Of a stretch of DNA of 64,000 bases, positions 35,531 through 46,617 are shown in pieces; the first letter of the stretch is position 1, and every line of letters starts with the position of its first letter. Origin of the DNA: Stratiolaelaps scimitus. Lineage: Eukaryota; Arthropoda; Arachnida; Mesostigmata; Laelapidae. The notes under the pieces are model-generated. The model searched no databases and was not told the origin of the DNA. It saw only the letters and a list, made by a program, of their open reading frames with translations. Location: positions 4,290,501 to 4,354,500 of the forward strand of contig JABWDB010000017.1 of the NCBI GenBank assembly GCA_019614645.1, given 5' to 3'. A program made the translations under genes and the position numbers.

Positions 35531-38500
35531 GTATATATATATATATATATATATAGTAAACCGGACTAACAATTACAACAAAAAGAAATATGATATACAC
35601 AACGAAGTTAGAAACTATGATAACGGCCCATTGCCGTTTGTCGAACGGAATGCCCTCATTGATGGCGCTGCATGGTAACGTGACCGTCGAGAGCTCTGGC
35701 GGACCAGGTTGGAAATCGCGTATGGTCAAAAATACGCCTACAAAAAATTTGAGCAAAAACATTCTACTTGGAATTTAGATAATAAAATAAATAATGTATA
35801 GTCGATTTGATACCGACGAATGCCATCACTGGTTTGCGGTAGTTGCCTGATTTGGTTAATAACCCAGGAATTACTTTGTATTTCAAGCTACTTATTACCC
35901 TCACCGATATTACGTCAGATACATGTAGCACACCCACACACACACACACACACATACACGAATTTCATCAATGAAATAAACTAAATAGATATCGTGTATT
36001 AGGACAAATTAGGACGGCAACCAGTTGTCGCTCAACCACAAAAATACTCTAGTAGCTATTCGCCTCTCTTCTAAGCAATATATATACACACACAACATAC
36101 ATACACACACACACACGCAGATGACGCCATGGTACAACCCAGCCGGTCTCCTCCCCTCGTTCGTCTAGATTCGACCAAGGAGATTAACAACTATTACTAC
36201 TGCCTACTACGGCCGCCGTCTCCAGTCGCGAATGTTCACTAGGGGCGCATCTAGGTGCAAAGCCACCGGTGATTCGCTACCGCTGTTAGGACTTCGTTGA
36301 GCGGCGATTTTTATTACTAGGTATAGATATAAAATAGTACCATCAGAGTCATCGGCAGAAGTGGCCGCCACGATTAGCTACGTTGTTATATATGTACATA
36401 CATAAATATATGTATGTACCTCGTCTTCATCGTCGTCAGCGCAGCCAGTTGTACTTTTGTTGAGGTAATCGTTCGCCGCAGTTGGCTTCACCCGCCGATG
36501 ATCGAATCGAAGCTAGCCCGAGATGGATTCGGGCCGAACGAACTTGGCTCATTGTCTTGTAGATATTGGCGCAGCTGACACGCGGCTAAGCTTTATGTAC
36601 ACTTTGTCTAATAGAGGTCGATCTTCACGACATGTCCAAAGTCACGGAGCACCGCAAACGAATCGAGTGAGGTTGAAGTGAGAAATCGGTGACGGTACTA
36701 AAGGTGCTGAGGCAAAGAAAAAGCCTCATGAAAAGCAGCTCCGAGACATTGACCGTCGTGGATGTTCGATAAAAGCAGGCGGCCTCACTGCGTCGATCAT
36801 CATAACATTAAGTATAAATAAGATGGTCATTGTTGCAAATCACTAGGGGTAAAGCAAGCAACCTGTCAGCACTAGGAAAGTGGAAAGTTTCACCGACAGC
36901 GTAGCATAAATATATAATTGCTCGATTGCCTTCAGCCTTTTGAACACCTTTAATTAGGCCTCTCTCTCTCCCTCATTCATTCGCTTGCCAGCTCCACTTA
37001 TATATCGAAAAATGTACATTGTTTCATCAAGTTTGAGACGGCCGCATCCAAACATGAAATACGATTGGACACTATCAGTGGTGTGTTTCTTTTTTCACTA
37101 GTTAGCATATACACAGCTTTCTTCATTCGGAACCCCACCTTGACGTTCGGAGCCCCCTTCAACCTAAGATTATTACTGATCGGAAAGTGGACTGCTGAAA
37201 TGTCAAAAAATAAATGTGGTGTGGGGTGGGTTGCGAGCAGATCTAGATGATATTCGTATCCGACCTCCTCAGATAGTTCACTCTAAGGATTCCACCTCTA
37301 GTGGATGATAGGAAAATAGGCCAAGCACTATATGATCCTTGTTTGCCATTCGTAGTGTCGCTTTCGCTGACGTTGCCAATATCTACTTACTGACTAATAT
37401 GAATTAGTTTGCCAATAATTGATTAGTACACCGATGCCGCAAGCAGTTCCGTGGACGTTAATTGTTGCCTGTGAGTCAGCCCGGAGCAAACAAAAAACTA
37501 TACCGTTATTAGCGTTTACGGAGGCCCACTAGTATATGCACAAATGCAAGAACGATCACCGTAGTAAATATTAGGCAACATTCTCTACCCATACACACAT
37601 ATATTATCTATATATATATACATATATGCTCTTCACCGTTAGGATCATTGATATCTCTATCATAGTTTAACTATGGCCACGAAATTGTTCACATTTCTGC
37701 TAGCGTGACATGCGTGCCCGTTTGGTCTTATTGTCTTCGGGGAAGACCAACTGGAGAAACGAATATGAAAATCAACCCGTTCCGTTTCTCACGGCTTCAT
37801 ACGTACGTAACAAAAGTCACGCGCTCACGTACGTTTCCCGAATCGTGGCGATTGGATCGATTCGAAAGAGGCACACATATATACACATTCATCAGCCACA
37901 AAAACGGCTCAACGATGAGATATGCGTTGACAATCTTCCCGCTGGTAGCTTCTATTTTTAATCTGACACCATCATATATGTGGCCTAACAAACAGAGGGA
38001 AGGGTATCGCTCGAAAGACCACGCGGAGACGCGTACACCCATCCATAGTGACAGAGCCTGTACCGAGTGTACCCAACTTGCCTGAACGCTGGCGGAGATG
38101 GCCAGACGTTGAATGTCACCCGGCGAAAAGATTCCAACGTTGAATACTAATAACACTTGAAATCAGAACGGCAAGATTGACGTTTCGGCGCTGCTCAAGC
38201 CCCGCCATAGACACTCATCATCCATCGATACTGGTTAGAAACTCGTCAACACAATGACGTCCTTGACCTCATCGCCACTTCGCGTTACGCTGCTGAGGCA
38301 CTGTGATAAGACGCATTGAACGAACAGTCAGAGACAGGCTTCACACGCAAGAAAATTTGCGGGTAACAGCAGCTGCTACAGCAGCAACGGTGACAAGCGC
38401 TTATAATATTATACTTATCGAATTAGATATATGTAATTGCATTAGTGTCGTATATTATAGAACATCATCGATCGAGCACACTTCTGCCGAGGGGTCTAAG

Positions 38501-41500
38501 AGAACTAGATGGAGAATTCATCTAGATTTGTTGTACCTGCAACAGGTCATGAGACTCATATCTAGTATATTTATAGAAATCTTAATCACGAAACGTATAG
38601 CTGAATTCGCGTTAACTGGCGTTTGATACCGCGTCGTGTTGTGTGATACCTGATCTATAGAACACAATATAAAAATTCGACACCACGGTTTGCCTTGCCT
38701 TTGTCGTTATTAAATCAGTGCATGAGGTCCACACGTGTGAATTATATTTTATTGCGAGTCTATAATCTGCAATGTATGTGTAGCTAGATAGCTTGGCTAT
38801 GAGCGAGATTCTAATTTAGAGTATCGTATTAATGAAAGCAAAATACCTCCCCGTAATATTTTGTATAACGTCACTTTTTTCAAAAGAGTTTCCTATTTTA
38901 TTCTTATTACCACCAATATGAATAATACAAAATCGAAATAAATTCACTTTTTTTTCCGAGGTCTGAGCGAGTCTCTCAGCACTAGCACTGCATTCCTTCA
39001 CGTGCTTTATTTGAAACAAAAAAAAAAAGATAAGACTGCATTATCGACCCTTGTCACCTCTGTTGAGCCCTTGTCACCGGGAGAACGGGGCACAAATAAT
39101 GGTTAGATAGCGACGCGAATAATCCTCGGTGAACCACAATTTACTGCGGTTAAGAATCGCTTGTTTTAAAAACACTGAACAGAGAAGCCGTGTCATTACT
39201 ATTTTGACGCAGTCCGATGTGTGTTATAGAATAAGAAGAGAGTTGTATTTGTCCGATAGCAGCGAATTACGATACTCTTATTGCCATAAACTCTTCATAA
39301 GTTGCATGTCCTACTTGACATCGCCAATGACGCCCAGAAGAATGAGCTTTTGTGTGAACTATAATGGCGGATTCTCATCATCCGTTCAGGAGGATCAAGC
39401 AGAAGGTGCCAGAAGGGCTGTTTCATATAATATATATTTAGGTCATTTTCATATAATATTATAGTTATTAGTTGTTTCACAGGTTGTCGAATCTACTTTG
39501 TACATCGAAATAGGTTTGATAACCTTCGAACCACACGTTACATCAGGGTGAAATTTGACCAGTTCATACTTGAATCTTTTGCTTACAGTTGTGGCAGCTG
39601 TGCTGGGTCATTTTCTTAGAACGGACATCGATCCAGAAGCTGAAACGTGTTTTTGTGCTGAAAATCAGCACTTCCGTAATCAAAATTTTGTTTCTTTAAG
39701 GAACAGTCCCGAATGAAAGGATATCTCACGCGCGAATGGGTTGCGACAACTACCGCAGCATTTGAGCGACCTAGAGGTTAGACTATAATCCCCTTCGTAG
39801 CCTATTCCGCGATTTCGTGCATTACATGTTACGAAGTAATAAGGAAAACATTGAAAATGACCAAGAAAAATGCAAAATGGATCCCCCACGAATTGGCTCC
39901 GGTAAAGGTGAAGTCAGGTGTGCCATATGCAATAAATACAACCTATAACAGTATAAGCAACTGCAACACTAACGTGCACTTAGTTGCAATCGACGAGTCT
40001 TTGGTGAGTCTGTACTGGCTGCCTTAGAGGGACCAGGCAAGAAAACGCATAACTGTAAAAGCGCACATATTAATATAATTTTGCTGTTCGGGCCTTAATA
40101 ACAAATATAAATTGAACTCATATAGAATAAGGTTCTTGAACAGACATCGTCGTGTGATTTCGTTCATCACAGAGACACAGCAAGTTCAGTATAACAATCA
40201 TCCTCGGATGATCCGAGATTCCTCCTAGTTATACCATCCTCTAAATGATATCCGGTAGATGGTGATACATCTTCGAACATCACAAAGTCATAAATACTGC
40301 GTTCATAATACTAATCTAATCATTACCCACAAAACCATCACACCCACAAAACCATCACCCTAATATCATTTCTAATATCCGTACAGGTCGCGGTAAGGAT
40401 GTCACGACTGTCACTTATCTACGGAGCGCTTAGTTAAAGCTCTCTAAACAACATGACTACGCCGTCGGAGAACGCTGTTCTTTGTGAGTGAATAAATTAC
40501 TCTAAAAAAATCCACTTGAATTTGATTTGCTAATTGATCGCTTGATGGACGGCCAGTTACAATCGCACTTGGACATTGGTTGTTTTGAAAACATTCACCG
40601 AATTCACCTTCAGTGGGTGATAATGATAATCATGTTAAGGACTGCGCATGCCTCCACCCAACCCATAAAGAAACCACCTCTAATTCCCAGCTACGTCATC
40701 ATCGTGCAACCCATGGCACGGGTATGGATCTAAGGAAAAGCGTTTGCTTCCAGCTTTTGCTATATATATATATATATATATATATTCGCATGAATACTAT
40801 TAATAAGAGTATTGGCTACGACGCATGATACCTAGTACGAACGGCCCGATCAGGCCAACATTTTAGCATTTGGACGAACATTGCAATGCAAACCAGTGAA
40901 GAGATTTGTGACCGCTAGAGGCTGGACACCAAACGAGGACAAAGCTGAATTTCACCAACTTCGCAAACATGTCCCCCCTCTGTTCCTCTGGTTGTTACTG
41001 ATTGCTACTGCAACCGTGTCAAGCCTTCACAACGTCGTCATCATACCTTATGTACGCAGGCAGCGCCTATTGGCCGCCTAAGTGGGCGACTCGCGGGATC
41101 GGCAGGCATTCGGCCATCAGCCGACAACCGATGGCGCACTATGGAAGCAGTGTACACTGCACGCGGGCCATTGCAGTGACCAGCCCGTAACTCACTGACC
41201 CGCTCGTCAATGGGAGAATAACGTGACCCCCTCACAGGACAGCATCGAGCCAAGCCATCAAGTAGCTATTTCGTGATTCGAGCAGTGATAGGGCTATCTG
41301 TTTATCTATCGATCTAAGCACTTCCGGGCACTAACAGTACCTTTAGACCACACCTGATGGACTATAGTCATGTGGACACTTTCCGTTCTGTCTCACGTTA
41401 GAAGTCTGTTGATCAGCCCTTTAGACTACCACCTGTTGCGGACAGGCTTTATGTCTCGTGGCACCTAGTTGATGTACATTCTCGACTAGCAGAGCAATAT

Positions 41501-41982
41501 TGTTGATGAAAATAACAATTAATAAAATCATAATGTACGACCGTTGTTCCTGCGCGAATGCTGTCCGCTCGTAAGGGGGTAACGACGCGAGAGAAGCCAT
41601 TTTGGATGACACGATGTTCTGCCGCTGAAAGCAGCAGAAACTATCGTTGGTGGAAGGAAATTGCAAAGGAGAGCGACGAACGAGATGCAACAGTTAGATG
41701 GTGTCGTTTACAATAATTGGCTGAACCTGATTCGCGTAGCCCGCCGTAGAGGCTCCGCAATGTGCCGGGGAGTGGGTACCCATTTTGGTTATACATATAT
41801 GTACAACTCCAGTATCTCACAGTAATAATTCTATAATTTAGTACTACTAAGTACCACATGATAACAAAGCGGCGAATGGCGGCGGTTGCGGCCTGTATGG
41901 GGACAGCACTGGATAAAATACATCTTAATAAATAAATAAACCCCCGGTTACGCGGTAGCGCGTGCGGAGCGGGCCAGGCTAA
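35531..41982. other. non-coding stretch with simple repeats
   Basis: No gene is supported here. The stretch holds AT runs (35532-35555, 40761-40785), CA runs near 35934-35954 and 36088-36117, two adjacent copies of CCCACAAAACCATCAC near 40326-40360, and a short interspersed repeat (copy C). The 126-codon plus-strand frame at 37705-38085 and the minus-strand frame opposite it have no recognisable domain and are likely chance. Confidence 0.55.
37432..37487 (+). repeat. short interspersed repeat, copy C (partial)
   Basis: A partial member of the five-copy family: GATGCCGCAAGCAGTTCCGT, then GGACGTTAATTGTTGCCTGT and GAGTCAGCCCGGAG. The leading TTTAAAGGGGTCCGTC part is missing or too changed to see. 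Confidence 0.65.
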
Positions 41983-42297
41983 GGAAGTACGCCGCACTCC
42001 AAGCAACCCACCTTTTTTCCGCCCCTCGCTTTTGAGACCTTGGGCGGGCACGGCCCCCTCACTGCGAACTTCCTCGAAGGGGTCTACCATAGGTTGATCC
42101 GTGCCACCGGGGACAAGCGCACAGGTTCTTTCCTTCTGCAGCGCCTGTCCCTCGCTGTGCAGAGGGGCAATGCAATCGCCCTCCTCGGGACAATGTCGAC
42201 CTGTAGCTCCTGTCCCCCAATAATAAAGTTTTCCGTCAACAGCCTATGTCATGGCTGCCAAAGTGATGTCCACAGGTTCCACCACTTTGTCAAGTGA
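41983..42297 (+). mobile_element. LINE ORF2 C-terminal fragment (I/jockey-like)
   Basis: The frame following a TAA at 41980 contains a FETLGGHGP run, then an ATGDKRTGSF run and LQRLSLAVQRGNAIALLGT. I recognise these as the C-terminal tail of ORF2 in certain non-LTR retrotransposons of arthropods and molluscs. That tail has a Phe/Val-Glu-Thr-Leu-Gly-x-x-Gly-Pro block, then Gly-Asp, then Gln-Arg-x-Ser-x-Ala-x-Gln-Arg-Gly-Asn. Similarity ends near 42192. AATAATAAAG motifs follow at 42219 and 42329, in keeping with the TAA-rich 3' ends of I-type elements. The catalytic part of the RT is absent, so this is a 5'-truncated copy as expected for LINE insertions. The family name is from memory of the motif and is uncertain. 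Confidence 0.65.
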
Positions 42298-42904
42298 CAC
42301 ACGCCTTGAATGGTCCGCCTCCGTCGCTAATAATAAAGTAGAACCGTAGTGTCGGTGACTATAGCTTTCCAAATACACTCGTCGGAATCACCCTACGACA
42401 TGACTTCAAAGACCTATCCAGGAGATAGCGTTGTGGACGTGCCTGTGAGCAATTTTTACGGTACGACGGTTGTATCAGCAGCTCATTCGGGTTACTTTTC
42501 GTTCCATGAGAAGCCACTTTTATTTGCCAACAGTACACTAAATAGCACGTTTATATATATATACATATATATTTACATCATCGTTTGATTCACAGTTCGC
42601 AGAGCACAAACCAACGAGTCGTCATCCTCGTTTCGGGTTGAGAAAATTAATTCCGCATGGAGTCAAATTTCACCAATCTCTCGGTAAGCGTATATACATG
42701 CGTATACACCATCTGCCCGACGATTTGCCGCGTACCGGCAACAGAGCTCATTGTATTAATCAAACAATGAAGTAAATTGATCGCTGAGAAAAGCCGATGG
42801 TGTCGATTGGTCCCCTTCCCCCAGCTGGAACCGTCATCAGAACCGAAATCACCAAATTAAGCTTCGCGTGGTTCTAATTAAAATTGATTAGAAATAGGTA
42901 AGAG
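42298..42904. other. upstream region of the SENP gene
   Basis: No separate gene is seen. There is an AT-rich run at about 42550-42572. The last 80 bases before the SENP start are AT-rich (TTAATTAAAATTGATT), with an in-frame TAA at 42899-42901. No TATA box at a convincing position was identified. Confidence 0.4.
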
Positions 42905-43855
42905 ATGCGAAGGACCCGTGCAGCTCCCCGCCACCGAAGGTCTATGACGAAATCTACAGGAGCCGTCAATAGGCTGTCACGAGCAGTGCAGAAATCGTAT
43001 GGAAACAACGCGCTCGCTGGCAAGGTCCAGCAGAACGTCGCCCGGAATGGTAAACTTGGCAGACCTGCGAGAGATTCAGTGAAACGACTTCTTAGCGGCG
43101 GCTGCGCAAGTCTAGCGAACGATTCGACACGATCGCCTCGACTGCTAATTCCAATTACCGATGAAATGCGGAATACTGTATCGAATGCATACAATGATGA
43201 TAATTCTAAGGTACTTGTAGGCAGAATCGAGGTGAGAAAGAGAGATATCGAGACGCTACGCGGCGACGGATGGCTAAATGATCAAGTGATCAACTCGTAC
43301 ATGTATTTAATTATGGAACGATCACTCAGCAGGAGGCGCCAGCGAAATGCGCAGGCTGCTGAAATGCCATCGGTGTACGCGTTTTCAACCTTCTTTTACC
43401 TAAGGTTTGTCACGAGTGGCTACGAATCGGTGAGACGATGGACGAAAAATGTCGACATTTTTCAATACGATCTGGTGTTCGTCCCAATCCACATTGGACC
43501 GCATTGGTCATTGGTCGTTGTTCGAATGAAGCAACGCCAATTGCAGTATTACGATTCGATGTACGTCTCGCCAGAGGTGCACCCCTGTGTCGACGTGGTG
43601 TCGGAATATCTTACGGCAGAATATCAAAGAAAAGGAGGAGGTAGCAGTTTCGAGTGCACCAGATTGATCGCTGATCTCGAGAGCGTTCCACAGCAGAAGA
43701 ATAGTTATGACTGCGGCGTATTCCTATGCCAGTTTGCGGAACATCTCGCCCGAGGTGAGCCGATCAGCGGACATTTGTTCAGTACCAACGATGAGCTGCA
43801 GCATCTCCGCCAGCTGATGGCTTTTGAGATTTGCCAAAGAGAGTTATTGAGTTAA
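42905..43855 (+). CDS. SENP/Ulp1-family SUMO-specific cysteine protease, 316 aa
   Basis: The family removes SUMO from target proteins and trims the SUMO precursor (clan CE, peptidase C48), usually in the nucleus or at the nuclear envelope. Residues 1-80 are basic and unconserved; the catalytic domain runs from about 100 to the C-terminus. Visible motifs are WLND (123-126), VRRWTK (176-181), HW (200-201), YYDS (215-218) and QKNSYDCGVF (264-273). The predicted triad is His200, Asp217 and Cys270, with Gln264 for the oxyanion hole. The spacings of 17 and 53 residues between the triad members match human SENP1 (His533, Asp550, Cys603). The ATG has G at -3 and an in-frame stop two codons before it, so this is the natural start unless a 5' exon is spliced on. 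The frame has no intron. The N-terminus is much shorter than in SENP1. I see no AATAAA in the first 200 bases after the stop. It is either a retrogene or an expanded single-exon SENP; all key residues are present, so activity is plausible. Confidence 0.92.
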   Translation: MRRTRAAPRHRRSMTKSTGAVNRLSRAVQKSYGNNALAGKVQQNVARNGKLGRPARDSVKRLLSGGCASLANDSTRSPRLLIPITDEMRNTVSNAYNDDNSKVLVGRIEVRKRDIETLRGDGWLNDQVINSYMYLIMERSLSRRRQRNAQAAEMPSVYAFSTFFYLRFVTSGYESVRRWTKNVDIFQYDLVFVPIHIGPHWSLVVVRMKQRQLQYYDSMYVSPEVHPCVDVVSEYLTAEYQRKGGGSSFECTRLIADLESVPQQKNSYDCGVFLCQFAEHLARGEPISGHLFSTNDELQHLRQLMAFEICQRELLS

Positions 43856-44360
43856 AAGGGATTAGAGCCAACAACAATCGCGGAGGGAGGGACTCGCGGA
43901 GGGAGGTACTGGCTGACGGCTGTCATCTCGAAAGCGAAATGCGAACAGTCGAGGTAGAATCGACCGGAAGTATGCACATAAAATTTGTTTCAAAGATTGT
44001 TCCCATCTAATAGGCGGGCAACACAAGCATTGAATATGGATACATAATAGTTATGTTGGCTCTGAGAGTATCGCTAGAAATCGCTGTCGGAGTTTGTCGC
44101 ATGTATACACGCGGAACACGAGTTGGCAGGATATATATATATATATATATATATGTTATTGATTCCAGTGTTCGATTTCAGCTTTGGCGCGGCATATATT
44201 CTATATGCATAATAGTTGTTATGCCGAACATCGCCATGCTTGTCTACCCAGCGGTGGAGGTGATCCGCCGTGCTTCCTGGTAATATAATATATATATATA
44301 TATATATGTTTGTGTACATATTCTAATAGTTAACCAAGAAATAACATTCCAAGCCATAGC

Positions 44361-44425
44361 ATTTACGTGGCTAGGTAGGCGTTCGAACCAGCAAGGCCGT
44401 AGGTTCGAGTTCCGCAGCTCACGCG
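44361..44425 (+). repeat. tRNA-like segment (pseudo-tRNA or SINE head)
   Basis: TGGCTAGGTAGGC (from 44368) fits the Pol III A box and GGTTCGAGTTCC (from 44402) fits the B box. The spacing between them is shorter than in a real tRNA, and the T stem and acceptor stem do not pair well. It is a degraded tRNA-derived repeat rather than a functional tRNA gene. Confidence 0.35.
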
Positions 44426-44739
44426 GCGAAGTCGTAAGCCATCTAAATATATATTCTAATTAATCTTTGCCGCAGCTTTGGCAGCTCATTGGTCGTTTCC
44501 GGCTGCCGAAATAGTATTATAGATCACATTTTCATTTCGAGGCCATGAAAAGGAGACTTCGCTTAAAGGAGTGGTTAAACCATGGACAACCCTTCGGATA
44601 CATTCGTCAGAATGTGGTGATGTTGGCATTTGGTGAAAGCATAGTGGGGATAATGGTTTTACAGTGCTTAAGTTCTCGTATGTGTCATGCCGTGGGTCGT
44701 CGTGGGACTCGAGGCTGCGGTACTGTACTGCTGGCTGCT

Positions 44740-44821
44740 GAAGGGAGTAGACACGATGTACGCAAACCACGTCAATGCGTCAAAATGAGTCGGGTTTGCG
44801 TACATCGTGTTTACTAACTTC
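44740..44821. ncRNA. 29-bp-arm hairpin, candidate microRNA-like precursor
   Basis: The left arm 44740-44768 and right arm 44793-44821 pair over 29 positions with three mismatches. The inner 23 positions have only one mismatch (GTAGACACGATGTACGCAAA against TTTGCGTACATCGTGTTTAC). The 24-nt loop and total length of about 82 nt fall in the range of animal microRNA precursors, and weaker pairing continues beyond the arms. The same shape would also fit a small foldback transposon. No target-site duplication is obvious, and I see no second copy in the window. Which strand would be transcribed is not known. The hairpin itself is certain; its role is inferred. Confidence 0.35.
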
Positions 44822-46431
44822 AACCCCCACCTCAACCTGAAAAACGAGAACTGATGTCCGATCAACGGACACCTACCTTTCTAGGTCGTTTTTATTCTAT
44901 CTGTTGCCCCAACGGTGGAGGGGGGCCAATGAACGGACAACGGACAAGTTACAACGGACTTCGTTGTTATGGTCGTAATATACCGAATTAAGCAAAATTC
45001 GATTGCAGCTAAAACCCTTGATGATCCGTAAGTCCCTTCCTGGACAAACCCCGGAGTACTACCAGGTGTGAGGGAAATTCTACGTTTCGTTTGAATATCC
45101 CTGTAGTTTCGTTCCGTAATCAGCACACCCTGTCCCTCTCTGTCCTGTCGGAAGCGGCTAGGGTCGGCTTGTGCTCCAGCATTATGAAATAGTTTCCCGT
45201 GATCCACAACAAATGATCCCGACTGATTCCCATTCTTCACATGAACGAATGTGTATAACTTTGCGGGGCCAAATGATGGCTATTCTAAGTATAGGCGTAA
45301 AGCTTCGGATATTCGATCTTCACATTGGCACCACACAGCGTCATAACATCAAAAACGAGAACCGCGTGCGAATAAATGCACTGAACAGCACGTTTGAGCA
45401 CGTCGCCAGATGTGCGTGCACCAAGTACCAACCGCAACCGAGCTGGAGAGGAGGCAAGTTATGAAATCCGTCATTTTCATCGTCTTTCTCATATCCACTC
45501 CTCATCTAGTCAACAGTTTGGTGTCTCTCGGCGCCCTTTGCCGGGCACGAGAATTAACTTGCATGTGATCTTCTGAGGCGGCATTCAATCCAAGGTACGT
45601 CGGCCCAGCTTTCCAGCCGAATTCGCCCCTGATTCGTCTCCCCGAGGAACCTCTGTGGGCCCCTTCCTTTCAAACTCGGCGACTACCCTCTGCCTTCCGT
45701 GTGGCTCCCTACAGCTTGTCCCGCGTCCGCTCCGCCTCGACGGGTCGGCGAGACTGGCTGGCGCCCGACCCTCGATGTCCTCACCCTCAGGCCTTCATCC
45801 CTCTCCGAAGGTTGGCCCATACAAACAAAGCCAACGAGATCGACGAAATCGGACGGGATGGACTGGGGTTTAACTACCGCCATGCCGAGATGCTCTACAA
45901 CTACGTTAACACCACCACCGCCTCCACCAACAAGACAACGCCTGCAACGGTCCTATTACGGCTGGCACGGGTTAGGTAGTTAGTGAGTTAGCTAGCTAAC
46001 TAGTTAGCTGTAGTCAGAGAGTCAACTCGGTGCTGCCGGAAAATTTAGTCATGCGGCGAGTACCAGGCCAACCTCAACAGAAGTGAGACCTCCTGTCCTC
46101 TTCGGATAGCCACCGCGTAGCAGCCGAGATTCGCTCCGCTTTCAACGAAGCCGTGAGCACTTCTTCGTCCAATGGCGAAGGTGAGGAGGTTTATGCCTGG
46201 AGTAGAGACGGGTTGGCTAGATCCGGGGTCGTGTTAGATCATAAACCCAGTTCGGCAGGCTGGCAGTAGGTTCTATAGGTGGATATCGTGGATACCGAAG
46301 ACCTCTCTCGGTTCATGTGTGAGATTGGGAGAGTTTTGCCATTGAGGAAGTCAGAAACGTGCGAGAGTAATAGGCTGTGACCGCTTGGCGTCTGGACAAA
46401 CTGTATCAAGCGGCGTCGATTCCGGTAGAGG

Positions 46432-46617
46432 TCAGTTCGCGCTGAGTGGTGATACTACTTTAGCAGCCCACACCGATAGTTTGCGAAGTTTCTCAATTGT
46501 ATTTTCTGCAAATATACTAATGTCAGCAATTGTGAATATGTGCCAATGCCGTGGTAACATCGTCTCGTAGACGATCAGTTTGACAGGAACTTCCAAGGCT
46601 GAATCAGCCCAGCACAA
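46432..46617 (-). pseudogene. possible LINE RT scrap (YADD-like block)
   Basis: A 61-codon minus-strand frame contains FTIADISIFAENT followed by a KLRKLSVWAAKV run. This resembles the catalytic YADD block of LINE reverse transcriptases and the helix that follows it (often ...L..W.....L). The normally invariant second Asp of the block is replaced, so if this is an RT it is dead. No flanking RT blocks were found. The assignment rests on one motif region. Confidence 0.35.

Larger units (their letters stand above)
43856..46431. other. non-coding stretch downstream of SENP
   Basis: It contains two adjacent copies of CTCGCGGAGGGAGG-like sequence near 43880-43910, AT runs at 44131-44154 and 44289-44307, a tRNA-like segment at 44361-44425 and a strong hairpin at 44740-44821. 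A GC-richer part (about 45600-46270) has overlapping frames on both strands; none shows a recognisable domain. Confidence 0.5.

Noticed and set aside
37705..38156. 126- and 119-codon frames on opposite strands
   Set aside because: They overlap almost fully, have no domain on either strand and are probably chance.
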